Shown here in pieces: positions 7,681 through 14,802 of a stretch of DNA of 15,973 bases. Source of the DNA: Bacteroidales bacterium. Its GTDB lineage: Bacteria; Bacteroidota; Bacteroidia; Bacteroidales; UBA932. The notes beneath the pieces were generated by a model. That model made no database searches. It saw only the letters and a program-made list of their open reading frames with translations, and had not been told where the DNA came from. Location: NCBI GenBank assembly GCA_016293535.1, contig JAEDEB010000050.1, positions 1 through 15,973 on the forward strand. The letters are read 5' to 3'. The number at the start of each line of letters is the position of its first letter. Within the stretch, counting starts at the first letter, position 1. The position numbers and the translations under genes were made by a program.

Positions 7681-9894
7681 ATGAAAACAAACAAACTGAT
7701 GCTTGCTGTTCTTGCTCTCGGAGGCCTTGTTGCCTGCCAGGAGATTGACAGGTCCAGCAAACCGAGTGATCCGACGGTCTATGACCTTACTGCAGGCTTC
7801 GAAAGCTGCGACGCTGCAGCCTGGGCCTGGGATGCCGAGGACGAAATCACAGTCTACGACGGCAAGGACGTGAATCCTTTCGTTGCTGCAGAAGGTGGCG
7901 AGACTGCAGTGTTTAGCGGACTTGCCAACAAGAATGCTGACCAGCTTATGGCCATTTATCCTTCCACCACGGGCGGACGCTACTACGGAAAGGTCAATAT
8001 GAAGATACCTTCCTTCCAGGACGCGTCCAACCCTCCAGCAAAGAAGGCGTCGATATTTGCCGCCTTTGCAAAGAAGGGTGAAACTGCCCTGACTTTCCGC
8101 CCTATGACTGCCTTCCTGAAGATTAACCTCAAGGCAGCCGACGAGGTGGTTTCCGTGGAAATCAAGGCCAACGGAGGCGAAGCTCTCACAGGTCCAGTGA
8201 AGGTCGGACTCTTCGAGGAGCCTACAATCGAGGCAGGTGAGAGCGCTTCTGCAAGTGTAACTCTCGGTGGTGACTGCATTGAAGGCGACATCTATGCCGC
8301 AGTCCTCCCTCAGACCCTTTCCCAGGGATATACCATCTCATTTGTAAACCTCAATGACGAGAGGCATTCAGTCAAGGTTGACGGCAATGTTTCTTTCGGA
8401 ATCAACGAGGTCTACGATCTCGGCTCCTTTGCGGATCTCCCGTGGAAGGTCGCTGTGAATCCTAATCCTACTTCTGTCCCGTCCCTTACCCTTGTGAAGG
8501 CGGGTTTCAAGGAGGCCGAGTTCAATATGGTTTCAGAGGGCTCCTTCGAATATTTCCCTGACCAGGATATCAGGTACAGGTCTCCTTGGATATTCGATGC
8601 CGAAGCTGTTGGAATTACCGGTCAGGATGGAACGCCGGGTGTAAAGATGGATCTTACGCCCGATAAGTTAGGCTGGCACCGTAACTTCCAAGTTGCAGCC
8701 CTGAGGCAGGGGAAGAAATATGTCTATTCCAGCTATGCTACCTGCGGTCACGGCAATACCTATTTCAGCTGCCAGACTTTCCCATCAGCAAGAAATCAGG
8801 AGGTTGCCGGTCACTCGTGGGGACCTACCGATCAATGGACTTACATCAGCAAGATTGTGGAACCGGGAACTGACTTCTTCTGTGATGTCATTTTCGGAGC
8901 ATGGTGGGAACCGACCATGATAGTCCAATATGACAATATCAGACTCATCCCGGAAGGCTATACTGCAAAGAGTACCGCTCCTGATCACCACGAGGCTATA
9001 GGTAACGTGAAGAACACTACCTTCGACGAGATAAGCGAACTGGGCAAGGCTGTAGCCTGGAGGAACTCAAAGGGCAAGCTCTGTTTTGTCCTTTCCGACG
9101 TGACCGTAGGCGGAGTCCACTATGACACTGCCATTGCTTTCACGGAGGACAGCGGTCTGACTGCAGGCGGGCTGTCAATCAACAACTTCCTCAAGTCCAG
9201 AGGAAAACTCGTTCCTGTCGCAGTTGCCGAGGAAGGTATTCTTTCCATCGTTCCGAACGACGTCTTTGTACTCGGAGGCAAGACCTATCTCCACTACTAT
9301 GCCAAGAACTGGCAGAATTCGGGCAATGTCCACGACTGGAAGGCAGGCTACGCCGGTTTCCTTGTTTCAGAGGATGACGGACGTACCTGGAAGAAGGGTA
9401 CAGGCACATGGAAGGGCGACGGTTCATTCGCATCGGCTTCCTTTACGGTGAAGGACGGTGTCGTCTATGCCGTCGGTACTATCAGCGGTCGTGATATGGG
9501 CTCACAATGGGCCAACTTCTGGATGATGAAGGCAGACGCAAGTCTCGATATCACCGACCCTGCAAACTGGGACTACTACACGGTCAAGGATACTAAGTAC
9601 AGCTGGGCTCATGGAGACCAGAATGCGGCAGACCCTGTGGATCCTCTCCGCCTCATCTGCGGTTCACGCAGCGAACCGGCCCTCGTATGGAACCCTAAGT
9701 TCGAAAGGTTCATGCTCATCTACAGGGATGAGAAGCAGCAGGGACTCGTTTACCGTGATGCAGGAAGCATCGAGGAGGAGTGGTCAGGTGAGAAGCCTCT
9801 GGCATACGACGATATCGCTGCAGGAATGTACGCGCCATCCGTAATCGATGTTACAGAGGACGGTGAACTCCTTATGGTTGTTCCTCAACTTTAG
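7681..9894 (+). CDS. Fimbrillin-like / carbohydrate-binding-like / DUF4185-like propeller lipoprotein
   Basis: A 737-residue lipoprotein (MKTNKLMLAVLALGGLVAC, lipidated Cys19). Residues about 30-250 resemble the fimbrillin-like domains of Bacteroidota (DAEDEITVYDG, AVFSGLANKNADQLMAIYP, FRPMTAFLKINLKA, INEVYDLG). Residues about 270-430 look like a beta-sandwich carbohydrate-binding module (HRNFQVAALRQGKKYVYSSY, FFCDVIFGAWW, VQYDNIRLIPEGY). From about 440 the chain resembles DUF4185: CFVLSDVTVGG (Asp473), GKTYLHYYAKNW, SEDDGRTWKKG and MYAPSVIDV. Compared with the preceding protein it lacks the WRSN motif, so it may be a non-catalytic binder or have another specificity. It starts 22 bases after the preceding stop. 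It ends abruptly at LLMVVPQL, before the expected last strand; a shifted frame continues (see 9885-9968), so the true C-terminus is uncertain. Confidence 0.75.
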   Translation: MKTNKLMLAVLALGGLVACQEIDRSSKPSDPTVYDLTAGFESCDAAAWAWDAEDEITVYDGKDVNPFVAAEGGETAVFSGLANKNADQLMAIYPSTTGGRYYGKVNMKIPSFQDASNPPAKKASIFAAFAKKGETALTFRPMTAFLKINLKAADEVVSVEIKANGGEALTGPVKVGLFEEPTIEAGESASASVTLGGDCIEGDIYAAVLPQTLSQGYTISFVNLNDERHSVKVDGNVSFGINEVYDLGSFADLPWKVAVNPNPTSVPSLTLVKAGFKEAEFNMVSEGSFEYFPDQDIRYRSPWIFDAEAVGITGQDGTPGVKMDLTPDKLGWHRNFQVAALRQGKKYVYSSYATCGHGNTYFSCQTFPSARNQEVAGHSWGPTDQWTYISKIVEPGTDFFCDVIFGAWWEPTMIVQYDNIRLIPEGYTAKSTAPDHHEAIGNVKNTTFDEISELGKAVAWRNSKGKLCFVLSDVTVGGVHYDTAIAFTEDSGLTAGGLSINNFLKSRGKLVPVAVAEEGILSIVPNDVFVLGGKTYLHYYAKNWQNSGNVHDWKAGYAGFLVSEDDGRTWKKGTGTWKGDGSFASASFTVKDGVVYAVGTISGRDMGSQWANFWMMKADASLDITDPANWDYYTVKDTKYSWAHGDQNAADPVDPLRLICGSRSEPALVWNPKFERFMLIYRDEKQQGLVYRDAGSIEEEWSGEKPLAYDDIAAGMYAPSVIDVTEDGELLMVVPQL

Positions 9895-9968
9895 CACTTT
9901 ATGATGCAGACATCGTCAAGAAGCCTGCAGAAAGCAGACATATCAGTGCGGTCATCCGGCCGCACTGA
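9885..9968 (+). other. Possible frameshifted C-terminal continuation of the 7681-9894 gene
   Basis: In the -1 frame relative to the 7681 gene, the bases after the premature-looking TAG (9892-9894) read without interruption as TLALYDADIVKKPAES and onward to TGA at 9966-9968. LALYDADIV aligns with the last propeller strand of the preceding paralog (NVFFMKAEV), which the annotated 737-residue product lacks. Codons here (gac, atc, gtc, aag, cct, gca) match local preference better than those of the overlapping CotH frame (tcg, tca, aga, aaa). This suggests a one-base deletion near 9883-9891, real or a sequencing error. No convincing slippery heptamer is visible, so programmed frameshifting is unlikely. 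If true, this stretch overlaps the start of the CotH gene. Confidence 0.42.
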
Positions 9969-11571
9969 TTGTTGCCTGTTTCTGTTGATGCTCTGTCTCA
10001 TCCTTTTCCCCTCCTGTCGCGAGGAACAGGAAATCAAGGACCCCGGAACGGGGATCAGCTCTTTCTGCTTTCTTGTCGACGACAATCCTCTCCTTTCTGA
10101 GGATGTGTTCTGTACCGTCAATCCCGACGGTACGATTACGGGAATGTTTCCCGAAATTCTCGATGACTACCGTATGGTTCCCCGTTTCGAATATGACGGA
10201 GAATATATAGTCTGTGCGTCAAGGCTCCAGACAAGCGGAAAGTCCGTACAGGATTTCCTCAACAATGTAGTCTACGATGTGAAACTGCGTGACGGCAGTT
10301 TCCTCAGATTCACGGTCGTGATGTCCTTCCCGGCAAAACCGTCTCTCCCTGTCATAAAAATAAGGACAAAGAACGGGACTCCGGTAAAGGACAAGGTCAA
10401 TTATGTACCCGGAAAGGTGACGGTTTCCGACCCGGACGGGCTCTACTGGAAGGTTCCGGAACTCGAACTGGAGATGATCCGATACGGTATCCGCGGCCGT
10501 GGCAATACTACTTGGGATATGCCCAAGAAGCCTTACAAACTCAAATTCGACGAGAAGACCAGCCTTTTCAATCTCCCTGCCGACAGGGAATGGGTGCTTC
10601 TCGCCAACTACGCCGACAAGACCCTGCTGCGCAATGTCGTGGCGATGAAACTCTCGGAAATCGTCGGGATGGACTGGACACCGGCGATGTTCCAGGTCGA
10701 ACTGTATCTCAATAATGATTATCTTGGATGTTATACCCTGTCCGAGCAGAAGAAGGTCGCAAGACACAGGGTCAATCTTGATATAGTCAAGAATACGGAC
10801 AATACCGGAGACCCTCTGACGGGGGATTATTACTTTGAAATTGAGTCAAGGCAGGATGAGCCTGTGTGCTTCCTGTCGGAAATCAACCATATACCGATGA
10901 TGTTTCTCGATCCCCAGTATCCGACCGGAGATCAGCTTGCTTACGTGAAGGCCTATTTCCGTGATGCAGAGCTCGCACTCAACGGCCGGGATTTCCGGGA
11001 TCCACAGCAAGGCTGGCAGAGGTACATTGATGCGGAGTCCTTTGCTAAGGCATTCATTGTCAATGAACTCACCAAGAACATTGATGGAAATATGAGAAAG
11101 AGTTCCTTCATGGCGAAAAAGAGAGGCGGAAAGCTGGAGATGTGCCATCTTTGGGACTATGACCTCACGATAGGCAACTGTGACTATATGTACTCGCTCA
11201 GCGGCGGGGTGGCGACAGACGGACCAGAAGGATGGTTCGTGAAGACCACCTCCATGGACCAGGGCATCAACTGGTACATACGCCTGTCGCAGGATCCCGC
11301 TTTTTGCGCTGAGGTGAAGAGAATATGGGAGGCTGTGTATCCGCAGCTGAAGGAAATCCCTGCCTTCATAGACAGGCAGGCCTGGCTTATGGATGAAGCC
11401 CAGGCGAGGAACTTCGAGCGGTGGAACATATTGGGAAGCTATGTATGGCCGAACAAGGTGGTGACAGGGAAATACAGCTCCGAGCTGTCATATTTGAAGG
11501 ATTTCTATTCCAGGAGGCTGGAATGGCTGAACAGAAGTTTTGACATAAAGGAAGGAGAAATATTCAGATAA
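9901..11571 (+). CDS. CotH kinase-family lipoprotein
   Basis: A 556-residue protein with a CotH domain (PF08757) at about residues 160-500: RGRGNTTWDMPKKPYKLKFD (Arg198-Asn202), WVLLANYADKTLLRN, ELYLNNDYLGCYTLSEQ, KNIDGNMRKSSF (from Lys392) and LEMCHLWDYDL (Asp419 and Asp421). The W-D-[YF]-D motif carries the metal-binding aspartates of the atypical CotH kinase fold. Spore-coat CotH phosphorylates protein serines, but the role of CotH proteins in Bacteroidota glycan loci is unknown to me. The hydrophobic stretch ending LFPSC gives lipidated Cys39. The N-terminal region before it is unusually long (about 23 residues), and a perfect hairpin falls in those codons, so the start is doubtful. ATG 9901 has the same CAnTTT-ATG leader as two neighbours, whereas ATG 9988 would leave only nine residues before the cysteine. 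The domain is secure; the start is moderate. Confidence 0.85.
   Translation: MMQTSSRSLQKADISVRSSGRTDCCLFLLMLCLILFPSCREEQEIKDPGTGISSFCFLVDDNPLLSEDVFCTVNPDGTITGMFPEILDDYRMVPRFEYDGEYIVCASRLQTSGKSVQDFLNNVVYDVKLRDGSFLRFTVVMSFPAKPSLPVIKIRTKNGTPVKDKVNYVPGKVTVSDPDGLYWKVPELELEMIRYGIRGRGNTTWDMPKKPYKLKFDEKTSLFNLPADREWVLLANYADKTLLRNVVAMKLSEIVGMDWTPAMFQVELYLNNDYLGCYTLSEQKKVARHRVNLDIVKNTDNTGDPLTGDYYFEIESRQDEPVCFLSEINHIPMMFLDPQYPTGDQLAYVKAYFRDAELALNGRDFRDPQQGWQRYIDAESFAKAFIVNELTKNIDGNMRKSSFMAKKRGGKLEMCHLWDYDLTIGNCDYMYSLSGGVATDGPEGWFVKTTSMDQGINWYIRLSQDPAFCAEVKRIWEAVYPQLKEIPAFIDRQAWLMDEAQARNFERWNILGSYVWPNKVVTGKYSSELSYLKDFYSRRLEWLNRSFDIKEGEIFR
9942..9969 (+). terminator. Perfect 10-bp hairpin between the propeller and CotH genes (candidate attenuator/terminator)
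   Basis: ATCAGTGCGG (9942-9951) is exactly complementary to CCGCACTGAT (9960-9969) across an 8-base loop. Downstream is moderately T-rich (TGTTGCCTGTTTCTGTTG) but has no clean U-run. It lies 48 bases after the annotated stop at 9894, and its right arm contains the TGA (9966-9968) that ends the shifted frame. With the CotH start at 9901 the hairpin is inside the CotH coding region. It may partially terminate transcription, stabilise upstream mRNA, or restrain CotH translation. By a rough estimate a 10-bp perfect stem with a short loop is not expected by chance in 16 kb. Confidence 0.45.
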
Positions 11572-11578
11572 CGCATTT

Positions 11579-14500
11579 ATGAAGAAGAATTTGCTTTTGA
11601 CTGTCCTGCTGATGCTGCCGGCACTCGTTTCCGGAGCTGAAACCCAGGAAAAAGGTAATGGCAAGCCAACCATCTATATGGTGGCCAATGCCCATTTTGA
11701 CACCCAGTGGAGGTGGGATGTACGTCAGTCCATAGGGGAGTTCATCCCGAATACCCTTTACCAGAATTTCAGGCTCTTCCAACTCTGCCCTGAATACAAG
11801 TTCAATTTCGAAGGAGCGGTGAAGTATGCCTGGATGCAGGAATACTATCCTGAGGAATTCAAGAAGGTAAGGGATTATGTGAGGTCTGGAAACTGGAACC
11901 TGGCAGGCAGTTCCTGGGACGCAACCGACCCGAACATACCTTCCCCCGAGTCCTTCATCAGGAACATACTCCTCGGCCAGGAGTTTTACAGGAGGGAATT
12001 CGGGAAGACATCCGATGACATAATGCTTCCGGACTGTTTCGGCTTCGGTTATACCCTCCCTACCATAGCCTCCCACTGCGGGCTGAGCTATTTCCACACC
12101 CAGAAACTCGAATGGCGTGCAAGGCCTTTCTATGAGAACGGATGGAAGATTCCTTTCCATTTCGGATGGTGGGAAGGTGCCGGCGGAGGAAGGTTGCTTG
12201 CAGTGATGGACGGAGGCAACTACTCCTGGGACCCTGCGGGGGAAGACATCTCCGACAATGAGGATTTCAAGTACCGCATCAGCAAGTATCCGGTAGACGG
12301 AGTCTTCCGTTATTACGGTACACGCTCGTCCCGTTATGAGGGTGACAGGGGCGGTTCACCAACTCTGGCATCCATGAAGTCGATAACGGGAGCGGCCCGC
12401 AATCCCAAGGATTACAATGTGCGTTTTGCCAGTGTGAACGATTTCTTCGATACCTACAGGGATGCGGAAGGCCTGCCTTCATATCATGGTGAACTCCTTA
12501 TGGACGTACACGCCACCGGGTGCTACAGTTCGGTGTCCGAGATGAAGAATCTCAACCGCAGGAACGAGCAGATGGCCGGTGCTGCCGAGGGCATAGGCGT
12601 GATAGCTGACTGGCTCGGGGGAATGGCCTATCCCCACTATATGATAGACGAGGCATGGAAGAGGGTGATATGGCACCAGTTCCACGACGACCTCACCGGA
12701 ACCAGCATTCCGGAGGCATATAAATTCTCATACAATGACGAGTACATAAGCCTGAACCAGTACGGGGGCATAATCCGCGCCGGCATCAAGGCCGTTGCGG
12801 ACGGTCTCGATACCCGCGTGAAGGGAGAGCCTGTCGTGGTCTACAATCCGGTTTCCGAAGTCAACAGGAGCCCTGTCGAAGTGGAAGTGGAACTCGCTCC
12901 GGGTATGAAGGACCTTGCTGTTTACAGAGACGGCAGGAGAATGAAATCCCAGATAGTCGCCCGCAAAGGAAACAGGGTGACCGTACTCTTCGAATCTGAA
13001 ATGGAACCGCTCAGCGTATGCGTCTATGAACTCAGGAAGATGGCCAGGCCACAGAAATCCTCCACTGTCCTCAAAGTTTCAGGCAAGGTTCTCGAGAACG
13101 GCATCTACCGTATGGAACTCGACAACAAGGGTGACATTGTATCCCTCAGGGACAAGCGCTACGGCAGGGAAATCGTCAGGGAAGGGGAGTCCTTCGGTCT
13201 TGCCCTCTTCGGTGACAACAAGTCATACAACTGGCCTGCCTGGGAGATCCTGAAGGAAGTGATTGACGGGAAGCCGTCATCTGCCGATGATGATGTGGTC
13301 ATCAGCGTCGGTTCTGAAGGTCCTCTGAAGGCTTCCCTCAGGGTGGAAAGGAAATTCGGGGATACCCGCTTCGTTCAGGAGTACGTAATGACTGACGGCG
13401 CCGATGACGAGCGCATAGACATCGTGACCTATGTGGATTGGCAGTCGAAGGGAACCCTCCTGAAGGCAGCCTTCCCGGTTTCCTTCGATGCTTCAAAGGC
13501 AAGCTACGACCTCGGAATGGCCAATATCAGCAGGGGAAACAATACCGACATCGCTTATGAGACCTACGGCCACCAGTGGGCGGACATCACAGCTGATGAC
13601 GGCTCATACGGACTCACCGTGATGAACGACTGCAAGTACGGATGGGACAAGCCTGATGACAATACCCTGAGGCTCACCCTTCTTCATACGCCTATAACCC
13701 GTGAGTGGTGTTCCAACCAGGCTACCCAGGACATAGGTGAGCACCGCTTTACCTACTCTATATGCGGACACGGAGGAAGCCTCGATCCTGCCGGGGCTGC
13801 CGCCATCTCCGACGCCCTGAACCTGAAGAAGGCCGTTCTCAAGGTAGACAGGCATTCCGGAGAACTCGGCCGTGAGTTCTCAATGCTCCGTACCGACAAT
13901 CCATCCCTCCGCGTGAAGGCCCTCAAGAAAGCCCAGAACGGGGACGGCATAATTGTCCGTACCTACGAACTTTCAGGAAAGGGTTCAGAAGGCCACGTAA
14001 TCTTCCCTGCGAAAATCAAGTACGCTGTTGAGGTCAATGGAGTCGAGGAACAGATGGCAGAGGCTTCATTCAGCGGCAATATGCTGAATGTCAAGGCAGA
14101 AGGCTTCGAGCCCAAGTCGTACAGGGTATTTCTCGAGGAACCTGCAGTAAAGCTTGATACTCCTGAGTTCGAGACCCTCGGACTGCCGTACAATGAACTC
14201 GCGATGACTTCCGACGCCTTCAGTTCCCTTGGACATATGGATGACGACTGGCACTCACTTGCAGCAGAACTCGTCCCGGAGAACATATACTGTAACAACG
14301 TACAGTTCCGTATGGGCAGGGCAGACACCTGGAACGCTCTCTGCTGCAAGGGCGGCTCACTCAAACTTCCTGAAGGAACAACAAAGGTGGCAATGCTCGT
14401 GGCTTCCTCCGAGGGAGACAGGACCGCTGCCTTCGACGCAGGAATCAGAACCGAGGTGAAGGTGCCTTATTACAGCGGCCTCTTCGGCTGCTACGGCTGG

Positions 14501-14704
14501 AAGGATCTCTACCCTTCCTTCCTCAAGGAGGGTGACATCGCCTATGTGGGTACCCACAGGCACGATTCCCGCACCAGAAACGAGATCATGACATATACCT
14601 ATATGTTCTATGTCGAGGTTCCGGTTGCCGAGGGTTGCACTGAACTCCTCCTTCCTGACGACAGGCACGTCACCGTCTTCGCTGCAACTGCCGTGAAGGA
14701 CTGA
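11579..14704 (+). CDS. Exported GH38 alpha-mannosidase
   Basis: A 1041-residue glycoside hydrolase family 38 enzyme with a type I-like signal peptide (MKKNLLLTVLLMLPALVSGA, cleavage near Ala20), so probably periplasmic. The catalytic domain (about 30-300) shows ANAHFDTQWRWD with zinc ligands His39 and Asp41, and LPDCFGFG with Asp152 as the expected nucleophile and zinc ligand. The helical region contains WHQFHDDLTGTSIPEAY, where His369 matches the fourth zinc ligand of the family. The C-terminal beta-domains run from about 400 to 860, followed by about 180 residues with DDDWHSL and LFGCYGWKDLYPSFLKEGD that look like an extra beta-domain. The enzyme should remove alpha-mannose residues; linkage and substrate cannot be told. 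It starts 7 bases after the CotH stop and is the last gene of the block. Targets could be the mannan part of lipoarabinomannan or host or fungal mannosides. Confidence 0.93.
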   Translation: MKKNLLLTVLLMLPALVSGAETQEKGNGKPTIYMVANAHFDTQWRWDVRQSIGEFIPNTLYQNFRLFQLCPEYKFNFEGAVKYAWMQEYYPEEFKKVRDYVRSGNWNLAGSSWDATDPNIPSPESFIRNILLGQEFYRREFGKTSDDIMLPDCFGFGYTLPTIASHCGLSYFHTQKLEWRARPFYENGWKIPFHFGWWEGAGGGRLLAVMDGGNYSWDPAGEDISDNEDFKYRISKYPVDGVFRYYGTRSSRYEGDRGGSPTLASMKSITGAARNPKDYNVRFASVNDFFDTYRDAEGLPSYHGELLMDVHATGCYSSVSEMKNLNRRNEQMAGAAEGIGVIADWLGGMAYPHYMIDEAWKRVIWHQFHDDLTGTSIPEAYKFSYNDEYISLNQYGGIIRAGIKAVADGLDTRVKGEPVVVYNPVSEVNRSPVEVEVELAPGMKDLAVYRDGRRMKSQIVARKGNRVTVLFESEMEPLSVCVYELRKMARPQKSSTVLKVSGKVLENGIYRMELDNKGDIVSLRDKRYGREIVREGESFGLALFGDNKSYNWPAWEILKEVIDGKPSSADDDVVISVGSEGPLKASLRVERKFGDTRFVQEYVMTDGADDERIDIVTYVDWQSKGTLLKAAFPVSFDASKASYDLGMANISRGNNTDIAYETYGHQWADITADDGSYGLTVMNDCKYGWDKPDDNTLRLTLLHTPITREWCSNQATQDIGEHRFTYSICGHGGSLDPAGAAAISDALNLKKAVLKVDRHSGELGREFSMLRTDNPSLRVKALKKAQNGDGIIVRTYELSGKGSEGHVIFPAKIKYAVEVNGVEEQMAEASFSGNMLNVKAEGFEPKSYRVFLEEPAVKLDTPEFETLGLPYNELAMTSDAFSSLGHMDDDWHSLAAELVPENIYCNNVQFRMGRADTWNALCCKGGSLKLPEGTTKVAMLVASSEGDRTAAFDAGIRTEVKVPYYSGLFGCYGWKDLYPSFLKEGDIAYVGTHRHDSRTRNEIMTYTYMFYVEVPVAEGCTELLLPDDRHVTVFAATAVKD

Positions 14705-14738
14705 CGCCGGGATAATTCAAATCCGGGTCAAATTATGA

Positions 14739-14752
14739 ACCCGTCTGCGGGT
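14739..14752 (+). terminator. Weak candidate terminator hairpin after GH38 gene
   Basis: ACCCG (14739-14743) pairs with CGGGT (14748-14752) over a TCTG loop, and a T-rich stretch begins about 14 bases later. The stem has only 5 bp and the U-tract is not adjacent, so this is a weak call supported mainly by its position at the operon end. Confidence 0.28.
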
Positions 14753-14773
14753 GCGGTATTTCGCCAATATTTT

Positions 14774-14781
14774 TATATTTG
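14774..14781 (+). promoter_or_regulatory. Bacteroidota-type -7 promoter element (TATATTTG)
   Basis: TATATTTG matches the Bacteroides sigma-ABfr -7 consensus TAnnTTTG exactly. It lies 21 bases upstream of the symporter ATG at 14803. No TTTG -33 element is seen at the usual spacing of about 19 bases, so the call is partial. It implies that the symporter gene is transcribed independently of the sugar operon. Confidence 0.5.
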
Positions 14782-14802
14782 TGAAATTATCGTTACTTGC
14801 AG

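Larger units (their letters stand above)
14705..14802 (+). other. 98-base intergenic region ending the sugar operon
   Basis: This is the only gap of any size in the window. It holds a weak hairpin about 35 bases after the GH38 stop, an A/T-rich stretch and a -7-like promoter element before the symporter gene. I see no tRNA, small ORF or repeat in it. It probably marks the boundary between the sugar-utilisation unit and an unrelated transporter gene. Confidence 0.6.

Noticed and set aside
9885..9968. Programmed -1 ribosomal frameshift
   Set aside because: No X-XXY-YYZ slippery heptamer is present at the shift point, and the hairpin at 9942 is about 50 bases away, too far to stimulate slippage. 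A simple one-base deletion is more likely.
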